Shown in pieces: positions 1 to 5,272 of a stretch of 5,661 nucleotides of DNA. Source of the stretch: Lachnospiraceae bacterium (GTDB lineage: Bacteria; Bacillota; Clostridia; Lachnospirales; Lachnospiraceae); contig CAAGKF010000275.1 in the NCBI GenBank assembly GCA_900770345.1, positions 1 through 5,661 on the forward strand, in the 5' to 3' direction. Both the position numbers and the translations under genes were made by a program. The notes beneath the pieces were generated by a model. The model ran no database searches. It was not told where the DNA came from and was given only the letters and a program-made list of their open reading frames with translations. Each line of letters opens with the position of its first letter. Positions within the stretch are counted from its first letter, which is position 1.

Positions 1-5
1 CATAT

Positions 6-34
6 ATTATATACCATGCATGCATGCTTTACAA
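6..34 (-). promoter_or_regulatory. Promoter facing out of the left edge
   Basis: On the minus strand a TTGTAA box (34-29) is followed after exactly 17 bases by a perfect TATAAT box (11-6). It lies just past the terminator of the abrB unit, where a promoter for the next leftward gene would be expected. The spacer contains ATGCATGCATGC (16-27), a tandem and palindromic stretch that could be a regulator site. The gene it would serve lies outside the window, so the call rests on sequence alone. Confidence 0.45.
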
Positions 35-46
35 TATAAAACAGTC

Positions 47-88
47 AAAAAAGTGCATAACAATCAATACGTTTGACTGCTATGCACT
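47..88 (-). terminator. Intrinsic terminator of the abrB unit
   Basis: On the minus strand, arms 88-73 and 67-52 form a 16-bp stem around a 5-base loop, followed at once by a run of five to six T (52-47). Two of the 16 pairs are G-U when read as minus-strand RNA but A-C mismatches on the plus strand. The structure therefore fits only a leftward transcript. It ends transcription of abrB and the glycosyltransferase remnant. Confidence 0.8.
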
Positions 89-110
89 CATGATTCATTT
101 AGCGAATACA

Positions 111-133
111 GGTTATATCAGATTGATACAACC
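111..133 (-). repeat. Short hairpin in the 3' region of the abrB unit
   Basis: GGTTATATCA (111-120) and TGATACAACC (124-133) are inverted around a 3-base loop. Read as minus-strand RNA, all ten positions pair, one of them as G-U; on the plus strand that position is a mismatch. No T run follows, so it is not a terminator alone. It could be a transcript-stabilising hairpin upstream of the true terminator, or a DNA-binding palindrome. No function can be assigned. Confidence 0.4.
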
Positions 134-156
134 TTTTGATCGGATATTGAAAACCT

Positions 157-321
157 TTACTTTTTCAGCAGGCTCGCTCCAGCAGCTTTGATCTTATTCT
201 TAAACGCATTGAAGGAATAAAATCTGACGTCGTTCCCACGTTTTACAAGCTCTGCTGCCACCGGTACCATGGGGTTGGTATGGCCATGCGCAGGTATGCA
301 GAAGATGGCTATTTTCTTCAA
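157..321 (-). pseudogene. Truncated macrolide-type (GT1/MGT) glycosyltransferase, N-terminal remnant
   Basis: The frame reads TTG to TAA, 54 codons. It contains KKIAIFCIPAHGHTNP followed by VAAELVKRG, then a tyrosine-rich strand and KIKAAGAS. This is the typical start of UDP-glycosyltransferases of the macrolide (MGT/YjiC-like) family: first beta strand, glycine-rich GHTNP loop and first helix. Those enzymes are normally about 390-430 residues; here the frame ends just after the second beta strand and helix. The sugar-nucleotide-binding C-terminal half is absent and no continuation is seen in other frames before the terminator, so this is best read as a deletion remnant. Its TTG start shares bases with the abrB stop (TTGA), as expected for translational coupling, so an intact ancestor was probably co-expressed with the regulator. 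A short product may still be made, but it could not be an active transferase. Confidence 0.72.
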
Positions 322-536
322 TTTTCGTTACCATCCTTTTCCTGAAATGCCGCCGCAAACAGTTCGGAAAATGCTCCCTTCGGTGGAATGGTAATCCCGC
401 GTTTTTCATCCCCAAGGAGGAGAAGGGTATCTCCTGGCTTGATTCCAAAGATTTCGCGTGCCTGCTTCGGAATTACAATCTGTCCTTTTTCGCCGACTGT
501 AGCTGTCCAGGCGTATTTGCCTTCTGGTCCGTTCAT
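318..536 (-). CDS. AbrB/MazE/SpoVT-family transcriptional regulator
   Basis: This 72-residue protein carries the swapped-hairpin AbrB fold at about residues 10-50: WTATVGEKGQIVIPKQAREI, then FGIKPGDTLLLL and GITI. The family forms dimers that bind AT-rich operators. Members serve as transition-state regulators, as antitoxins, or as local repressors of a neighbouring gene. The ATG at 536 was chosen because a strong GGAGG (549-545) lies 8 bases upstream; an upstream in-frame TTG (551) overlaps that ribosome site and is unlikely to be used. The tail after residue 51 (PPKGAFSELFAAAFQ) resembles the short C-terminal helix of many Clostridia-type AbrB regulators. No toxin follows. The overlapping downstream frame is the glycosyltransferase remnant, so the protein probably acted as that gene's repressor and its own. 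The target is inferred. Confidence 0.88.
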   Translation of the reverse strand: MNGPEGKYAWTATVGEKGQIVIPKQAREIFGIKPGDTLLLLGDEKRGITIPPKGAFSELFAAAFQEKDGNEN

Positions 537-544
537 ATTCTGCG

Positions 545-549
545 CCTCC
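545..549 (-). promoter_or_regulatory. Ribosome binding site of the AbrB-type gene
   Basis: GGAGG on the minus strand ends 8 bases before the ATG at 536-534. It decides the start, because it overlaps the alternative in-frame TTG at 551-549. Confidence 0.8.
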
Positions 550-554
550 AAAAA

Positions 555-579
555 GTATGATTTGTATAACTAATCATAC
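555..579. promoter_or_regulatory. Inverted-repeat operator over the AbrB gene's -10 box
   Basis: GTATGATT (555-562) and AATCATAC (572-579) form a perfect 8-bp inverted repeat with a 9-base AT-rich spacer. It covers the -10 box and predicted transcription start of the leftward abrB-type promoter. That is the usual place for an autorepressor site, and AT-rich palindromes are typical AbrB-family targets. Binding itself is inferred. Confidence 0.55.
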
Positions 580-600
580 ACAATGAAAGTAATTGTTCAA
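573..600 (-). promoter_or_regulatory. Promoter of the AbrB-type regulator
   Basis: On the minus strand TTGAAC (600-595) is followed after 16 bases by TATGAT (578-573). The predicted transcript starts near 566, about 30 bases before the ATG, and contains the GGAGG site. The -10 box lies inside the inverted repeat described above. Confidence 0.62.
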
Positions 601-614
601 GAGATACTGATCCA

Positions 615-640
615 TTGAGAAAAGGAAGGAAGCTTATAAT
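615..640 (+). promoter_or_regulatory. Promoter of the CPBP gene
   Basis: A perfect TATAAT lies at 635-640, giving a predicted transcript start near 647 and a 16-base leader before the ATG at 663. The best -35 match, TTGAGA (615-620), has only a 14-base spacer, so the promoter may be weak or need an activator. An in-frame TTG at 615 would lie upstream of the transcript start, which argues against it as the start codon. Confidence 0.5.
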
Positions 641-662
641 ACATTACATATGTGGAGCTGAT

Positions 663-1472
663 ATGAAAAAAGCTTTAATGATCCAAATAAAGATTCTCGT
701 CTTCTTTTTTGGCTGGGCCATCCTTGTTGGTGTGATCAACGTTCCCAGCAGCGATCCAGCGGTCTGGAGATTCTATGCGGAGTTGATTCCGTTTACAGTG
801 ATGGTGGTGTTTACCATTCTCTTTGTAAAGCTTGAACGGGGAGAAGTTCTAATCCCGATCAAGAATAACTGGGAGAAGGGGACCGTGACCGGAATTATTA
901 TTGGCCTTATTTGGATAGGCCTGTCTGCCGGTATTCTTTTGGCTGCGCATCAATTGAAAATCGTTGGCAGAACCGATGTGCATAAGCTCTGGCTGTGGAT
1001 GGTGTCTGCCTTCATCAATGTGGTGATGCAGGAGCTGCTGGTAAGAGGGTACATATACCAGCTGCTGAAGAAGAACTATCGTCTTCCATTCGCAGTCTTT
1101 GTGACGACAGTTCTTTTTACTCTGCTCCATGGCGGAGCTTTTGAAGCAGGCTTGGTACCTGTTTTGAATGTTGTCACGATGTGCCTGTTTACGACGGCTC
1201 TCTATGAAGCGGAAGGAACGTTGCTTGCGCCAATCATGGCTCATGCGGTCTGGAACATCGTCGGTTCCATCATTCTTAGCGGTGTCAGCCTCGCGGATGA
1301 TTATCCGTCGTTATACTCAATGGCGGCATCGGGCAATGTACTTTTTTCCGGAGGGGAGTATCGGATCGAAGGCAGTATCGTCGTCCTGATGATCAACATT
1401 GCCTTAATGCTTTACTTCTGTCTGCGATATAAGAAAACGCAGAACAATATGTCTCAGAAAATCATGAACTGA
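663..1472 (+). CDS. CPBP-family (CAAX/Abi-type) intramembrane protease-like protein
   Basis: The 269-residue product is mostly hydrophobic, with about seven to eight membrane spans. Spans are seen near residues 8-26, 40-56, 75-96, 108-122, 140-156, 164-180, 190-207 and 238-255. The family cleaves membrane substrates with glutamate and histidine residues in the bilayer; members act in prenyl-protein processing, bacteriocin self-immunity or regulated proteolysis. Motif 1 here is QELLVRG (residues 123-129) instead of the usual EExxxRG. Motif 2 is FTLLH (152-156) and motif 3 is HAVWN (194-198), both intact. The start at 663 is supported by GGAG (654-657) 5 bases upstream and by the promoter position; a TTG 16 codons earlier is unlikely. 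It is divergent from the abrB-type gene, whose product might also control it. It converges on the primase-helicase gene with a gap of only 27 bases. Its substrate is unknown. Confidence 0.87.
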   Translation: MKKALMIQIKILVFFFGWAILVGVINVPSSDPAVWRFYAELIPFTVMVVFTILFVKLERGEVLIPIKNNWEKGTVTGIIIGLIWIGLSAGILLAAHQLKIVGRTDVHKLWLWMVSAFINVVMQELLVRGYIYQLLKKNYRLPFAVFVTTVLFTLLHGGAFEAGLVPVLNVVTMCLFTTALYEAEGTLLAPIMAHAVWNIVGSIILSGVSLADDYPSLYSMAASGNVLFSGGEYRIEGSIVVLMINIALMLYFCLRYKKTQNNMSQKIMN

Positions 1473-1499
1473 TCTGGGGCATTTTGTTCTGTGATGGGA

Positions 1500-4469
1500 T
1501 TATGACTTGTTATCTGCTTTTTCTGGTTGTAATTGATCGATATCATGATCAGAAATTTCAAGCAGTTCGGCGGCGGCCTGCGGGCTGTTTACACGGATCA
1601 GATTATCCCAAACATCTTCCTTTCCGAGAAGATTCATTCCGCCATGCCATACCAGCTTTTTGTCAATTACTGCGTAATGCTGGCTTTCATCTTCCGTGCA
1701 TCTGACGATAATGCCATTCTTCTGCATTTTATGGATCATTCCAGCAAGAACGGAGCTGTCCTCGAATTCAGTCTCATCGGGATTACGCGTAATGACGATT
1801 ACGTTTACACCTTTTTCCTGTCTTGACTGTACAAGATTCATGAAACGTTCCACTTTTCCTGTGCGAAGATCAGGACTTGCGACGATGATTTCATGATTAG
1901 CTTCGATGAGATCCTGTTCAAATACTGGCAGATAATTTCCTGCATCATAAATTGCTTTCGCTGACTGCTTTTCGGAATCCGGAGATTCAACGCAGAAGCC
2001 AAGGCTGCGGTAGGCTGCTAGTCTCTTATTATATTGACTGTCAAACATACGTATATGTGCATCTACATAGTCATATACGTAGAGACTTGTTTTGCCAGCA
2101 TACGGTCTGCCGATTCTTCCAACATATTGAGTAAGTCGACCACTATAGGCTACCGGGGCGGCAAGCATCAGAGTGTCCAGCCTTGGAAAATCGAAGCCTT
2201 CACCAACTTTCTGACCAGTAGCCACAAGAATAAGAGACTCGGAGTCGGGGATACTCTTCATTTGTGCGGGAAGGGTATCATTTTCTTTTGCAGTATTATC
2301 CCCATACAGGAGGAATATATGATCCGCAGCGCCCTGTAGATGATCATACAAATACTTTGCCTGTCTCTTGTACTTTGTTAATACCACTGGAGTACGATGT
2401 TCTTTGACACCGTTTTCCACATCATGGATAATCATTGAATTGCGGTCCATATCGTCACAGATCAAATCATACGCCTTATGGATATCCGTTTCCTCGTTTG
2501 AAAGGTCCACGGTACGGGTAAAGCGAGGAATAACATATCGGGCGACATTCTGCTCCCTTGCCTGTTCTTTAGCTGTGTAAGTATGACGCACAGGTCCCAG
2601 CATCATGTAATTGATTTTTTGGAGATTATCACTGCGCATCGGCGTTGCTGATACTCCATACAAGTAACGAGCATTCACTCTGCGAAGTATCTGTTCCGCC
2701 TGAGGAGATGCAGCATGGTGGCACTCATCCATAATCACCATGCCATAGGAGTTAAGTCTGTCAAAGAACGCGCCTTTCTTATAGACAGAGCCTACCATTG
2801 CGATGTCAATGATCCCGGTGGTTTTTTCCTGTCCATTCACTAAGGTTCCGATTACACTTTCGCGTCGCTTTATTTTGCCTGTTTTTGTTTGATAGGTGGG
2901 TGGATCTTCGTCAATGATCAGAAACTTGTTGAGCTCATCAAACCATTGCTGAATCAGGGATCTGCTTTCCAGAAGAATAAGAGTATTGACCTTTCGCTCG
3001 GCAATGAGGTAACTGCAAACAACTGTTTTTCCAAAGGAGGTTGCAGCACTCAGAATTCCATCATCGTGATCCAGAATATCCTGTGCTGCCAGATCCTGTC
3101 GTAAACGAAGCTCACCATTAAATTTCACGCGGATGGGACGACCATTCTCCCGCTGATTTGAAATGTCGACCGGAATGTCAGCCTCTTTGCATTTTTGAAG
3201 CAGAGTTTCATAAAGCCCACGCGGAATCTGAATGTATCCATTAATGTCACGGCCGAGATAGATCATGCTGAAATTGAAATAGTTGGATCTGCCAATATGC
3301 TGGTTCAGATAATATTCGGGATTATCCATTGCCGCCATGCAGCGGATCTGATTCTGCAGCCTTGTTTTGAGATTGAGCGCGTCAACATAAATACCATCCG
3401 CAAGAACAATGTGGAGAATGCCGATTACATCTTCCCGGTGGAGGGTATTTTTTCTTTTCCATGGTCGGATTCGTTCTGTTTCCGCCGCGGTAATAGCAGT
3501 CTGCCCGGTAAGTTCCATCTGCCAGTTTGTTACAAATGTCTGAATATCTTGGAGAGACAGCTTTTTTGTGGAAAGTAGTTTTGCCCATTGGTCCGGATAT
3601 GCATTCCAGTCTTCATCAATAAAAGCGCTGTTTCCATCTTTCAACGCACGGCCGTGCAAGGGAAGTGCAATCAGATTGCCGATTCCATCAGTACTGTCCT
3701 GAGATGGATACATTCGATCGTAATATTTGAATGATTTCAGATTGACGGCTGACGCTCCTTTGTCCAAAAGAAGAAGCCCGAAAGCGCGTGCCAGTTTTGC
3801 ATCGATCGGCTGCTTGAAAAAGATCCATATATGCGCACCTCTGCCAGAGCGCGACCGCTCTGTAAGCATATCGATTCCGCATTTTTTTCCAATCAGTCTG
3901 AGCGCATCAACTTCATCTTTCCATTCATCGTCCGTGTTTGCATAATCAGACTTCTCAGCATCCTTTTCGTGGTTATCAAAATCAAAGACAAGCAATCGGC
4001 ATGTATGATCCGCCAGAAGAGGGTAGATGCCGATGACGTCAGTACCATCCTCTCTTTCTCCGATCAGATGATTCTTTATTCTCCAGAGTTCCAGCTTTTT
4101 CCATAGATGCTGGGGGCAGTCATTGCAGGACTGCTTCTTGCCTGTTGAACGGGGACATGCCTGAGTCCAGTTGTTTTGACATTGAGGAAAATAGCCACCA
4201 TTCCGTCCACGCTTCGCATAGACATCCATCCGTCCCCAGAACATGGAGAAAAACAGATTTGCCTTTTTATCATCGATGAACGTTTCCTGGATTCTTCCAC
4301 CCTGATCCGGATCAAAATTGTCAGCGTGCCTTCCTTCCTTTTCGAATGCGTCACTAGGTTCCTGGGGAAGATGGTTCCTTTTCAGTTCTTCACGCAGCGC
4401 TTTGTTTTCTTCCTGAAGGCTGCGAACAAGGTTGCGAAGGGTATCAAGATTGTATTCTTCAATATTCAT
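1500..4469 (-). CDS. TOTE-type AEP primase / SF2 helicase / PLD-like fusion protein
   Basis: The product has 989 residues. Residues 8-31 form a short coiled coil (LRNLVRSLQEENKALREEL). Four cysteines at 97, 105, 115 and 118 (CX7CX9CX2C) probably bind zinc. An archaeo-eukaryotic primase domain follows, with metal-binding DFD (163-165), GAH (211-213), an MYPSQD segment ending at D258, and GIGNLIALPL (262-271). These traits match the 'TOTE conflict system' primase family. An SF2 helicase comes next: Walker A ATSFGKT (476-482), DECH (581-584), SAT (607-609), motif V GEGFDF (756-761) and motif VI QYVGRIGR (781-788). The C-terminal domain (about 855-980) is PLD-like, but its HxK signature is not intact. 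Primase and helicase are predicted to act on DNA ends, forks or invading nucleic acid; a conflict or defence role is inferred from the family. The start was set at ATG 4469 because a promoter lies just upstream. An in-frame TTG at 4508 would give 1002 residues, but it lacks a ribosome site and coincides with the -35 box. No partner gene is seen. Confidence 0.85.
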   Translation of the reverse strand: MNIEEYNLDTLRNLVRSLQEENKALREELKRNHLPQEPSDAFEKEGRHADNFDPDQGGRIQETFIDDKKANLFFSMFWGRMDVYAKRGRNGGYFPQCQNNWTQACPRSTGKKQSCNDCPQHLWKKLELWRIKNHLIGEREDGTDVIGIYPLLADHTCRLLVFDFDNHEKDAEKSDYANTDDEWKDEVDALRLIGKKCGIDMLTERSRSGRGAHIWIFFKQPIDAKLARAFGLLLLDKGASAVNLKSFKYYDRMYPSQDSTDGIGNLIALPLHGRALKDGNSAFIDEDWNAYPDQWAKLLSTKKLSLQDIQTFVTNWQMELTGQTAITAAETERIRPWKRKNTLHREDVIGILHIVLADGIYVDALNLKTRLQNQIRCMAAMDNPEYYLNQHIGRSNYFNFSMIYLGRDINGYIQIPRGLYETLLQKCKEADIPVDISNQRENGRPIRVKFNGELRLRQDLAAQDILDHDDGILSAATSFGKTVVCSYLIAERKVNTLILLESRSLIQQWFDELNKFLIIDEDPPTYQTKTGKIKRRESVIGTLVNGQEKTTGIIDIAMVGSVYKKGAFFDRLNSYGMVIMDECHHAASPQAEQILRRVNARYLYGVSATPMRSDNLQKINYMMLGPVRHTYTAKEQAREQNVARYVIPRFTRTVDLSNEETDIHKAYDLICDDMDRNSMIIHDVENGVKEHRTPVVLTKYKRQAKYLYDHLQGAADHIFLLYGDNTAKENDTLPAQMKSIPDSESLILVATGQKVGEGFDFPRLDTLMLAAPVAYSGRLTQYVGRIGRPYAGKTSLYVYDYVDAHIRMFDSQYNKRLAAYRSLGFCVESPDSEKQSAKAIYDAGNYLPVFEQDLIEANHEIIVASPDLRTGKVERFMNLVQSRQEKGVNVIVITRNPDETEFEDSSVLAGMIHKMQKNGIIVRCTEDESQHYAVIDKKLVWHGGMNLLGKEDVWDNLIRVNSPQAAAELLEISDHDIDQLQPEKADNKS

Positions 4470-4479
4470 TTCCAATGAA

Positions 4480-4508
4480 AATATACCCGCATTCCATTGA
4501 TCCTTCAA
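4480..4508 (-). promoter_or_regulatory. Promoter immediately before the primase-helicase gene
   Basis: On the minus strand TTGAAG (4508-4503) and TATATT (4485-4480) are separated by exactly 17 bases. The predicted first base, about 4473, is only about four bases before the ATG at 4469-4467, so the mRNA would be nearly leaderless. This fits the absence of a Shine-Dalgarno sequence before that ATG. It is a sequence match only. Confidence 0.42.
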
Positions 4509-4556
4509 TTTCCCAGGAGGAAAAAGGAGTGTCTCAATTCAATCGGATAATAGAGA

Positions 4557-4982
4557 TCAGAGAATGGAGGAAACGCCGCTGTAGAACAGCTTTCCGGACA
4601 GATCAATCAGATCATCCAGCGGTACTGCCTTTCCATCCCGCACCCATTGTCTGTACAGGTTGACCGAACTGACGGCGAGGAATGTGTTGATGATGTTCTG
4701 CTGACCTTTGGTATAGGCGGCACAGGGATTATGGCGCGAACGATTGTGCTGCAGCGTCTTGAGGAAGGAACGGTCCGAAAATTCGCGGTAGCTTGGGTCG
4801 CAGACGATCTTCTCCATATACGGTTCCTGCGCTGCCATGAACTTGAAGAAGACGCGGTTGACCTCCGTGAATGGCGCATCTTCCGGCAACTGATCGATCG
4901 CTGCATAAAACTTTTCTGCCAGCTCGGAAAGGACATCTTCATAGAGCGCTTCGATGCACGTATAGTGCAGTTGAACTACCAC
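4557..4982 (-). pseudogene. TetR-family regulator lacking its DNA-binding domain
   Basis: The 141-codon frame reads like the end of TetR helix 4 followed by a complete C-terminal ligand/dimer domain. HYTCIEALYEDVLSEL corresponds to the HFxsKeeL segment after the HTH. RSFLKTLQHNRSR, NLYRQWVRDGKAVPLDDLI and a final helix GKLFYSGVSSIL are typical of the TetR C-terminal half. The roughly 45-residue helix-turn-helix half is missing. Homology stops where the 4969-5019 palindrome begins, and the first codons (GTG at 4982 onward) lie inside the palindrome's arm with no ribosome site. The gene was therefore most likely cut by a rearrangement or insertion and is non-functional as a repressor. It ends 48 bases before the primase-helicase TTG on the same strand; whether it once controlled that gene is unknown. 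Confidence 0.78.
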
Positions 4983-5019
4983 GCCTAAGCCTTACGGCTA
5001 TAGACGTGGTAGTTCAACT
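4969..5019. mobile_element. Palindrome resembling an IS200/IS605-type end hairpin
   Basis: Arms 4969-4983 (AGTTGAACTACCACG) and 5005-5019 are perfect 15-bp inverted repeats. Between them CTAAGCC (4985-4991) and GGCTATAG (4996-5003) pair around a TTAC loop with one bulged A, so the whole 51 bases fold into one long stem. No T run follows on either strand, so it is not an intrinsic terminator. Single hairpins with an AGCC/GGCT core near element ends are typical of IS200/IS605 elements and the transposase-less palindromes derived from them. No transposase or TnpB frame is present. It sits exactly where two genes are broken (TetR to the left, membrane protein to the right). Assignment to that family is from memory of similar hairpins and was not searched. 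Confidence 0.5.
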
Positions 5020-5242
5020 CCTGCATATGCCTGTGGCTGGATTTGTATATCATTTTGATCCGGCAGTCTGGCTGTACCCGCTTCGGGGCATTGTGTGTGT
5101 TGTGATCACGATGATCGTGATCCGGATCATTCAGTGGCTGGCAAAACATCTGAATTCAAAGATCCTTTTCCTCTTTGCAATTCCTGAAGAATATCCGAAT
5201 GCGCAGGTTCCACGCATGAATGGCGGTAAGATGGAACAGTAA
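5018..5242 (+). pseudogene. C-terminal remnant of an unidentified membrane protein
   Basis: From the palindrome onward an open frame runs to TAA at 5240-5242. It encodes one strong membrane span (LRGIVCVVITMIVIRIIQWL) and a short cytoplasmic-looking tail containing FAIPEEYPNAQ. The first in-frame ATG is at 5027 (71 residues), but it has no ribosome site. The coding sense begins directly at the repeat arm, so the front of the gene has probably been lost. A last membrane span followed by a short basic or polar tail would fit the end of a multi-span protein such as an acyltransferase-3-like enzyme, but nothing identifies the family. The YdcF-type gene follows after 30 bases and may once have shared its transcript. 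Confidence 0.5.
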
Positions 5243-5272
5243 TGATGGGGAGAGAAAGGATGGCGCAGGAAT

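Noticed and set aside
42..79. Alternative pairing CAGTCAAA (42-49) with TTTGACTG (72-79), giving a pseudoknot-like pattern
   Set aside because: It competes with the longer 16-bp terminator stem and uses the terminator's T run; the simple terminator explains the sequence better.
200..448. Minus-strand frame of 82 codons
   Set aside because: It reads across the AbrB gene and the glycosyltransferase remnant in the wrong frame; its composition has no recognisable domain.
318..536. AbrB-type protein as antitoxin of a toxin-antitoxin pair
   Set aside because: The overlapping downstream frame is a glycosyltransferase remnant and no toxin-like frame lies on either side.
849..1244. Minus-strand frame opposite the CPBP gene
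   Set aside because: It is antisense to clear transmembrane coding sequence with family motifs and has no ribosome site.
1441..1490. Inverted repeat AGAACAATATG / CATTTTGTTCT as a terminator between the convergent genes
   Set aside because: The loop is 28 bases, one pair is mismatched and no T run follows, so no terminator is claimed there.
3195..3578. Plus-strand frame of 127 codons within the primase-helicase gene
   Set aside because: It is antisense to the linker and domain core between primase and helicase; no family resemblance is visible.
4459..4497. Possible 12-codon leader peptide overlapping the primase-helicase start
   Set aside because: The GAAGGA before it is only three bases from the ATG, and its start falls between the predicted -35 and -10 boxes, so it would not be transcribed from that promoter.
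4969..5019. Long palindrome as an intrinsic terminator
   Set aside because: Neither strand has a T run after the stem, and both sides are coding remnants instead of gene ends.
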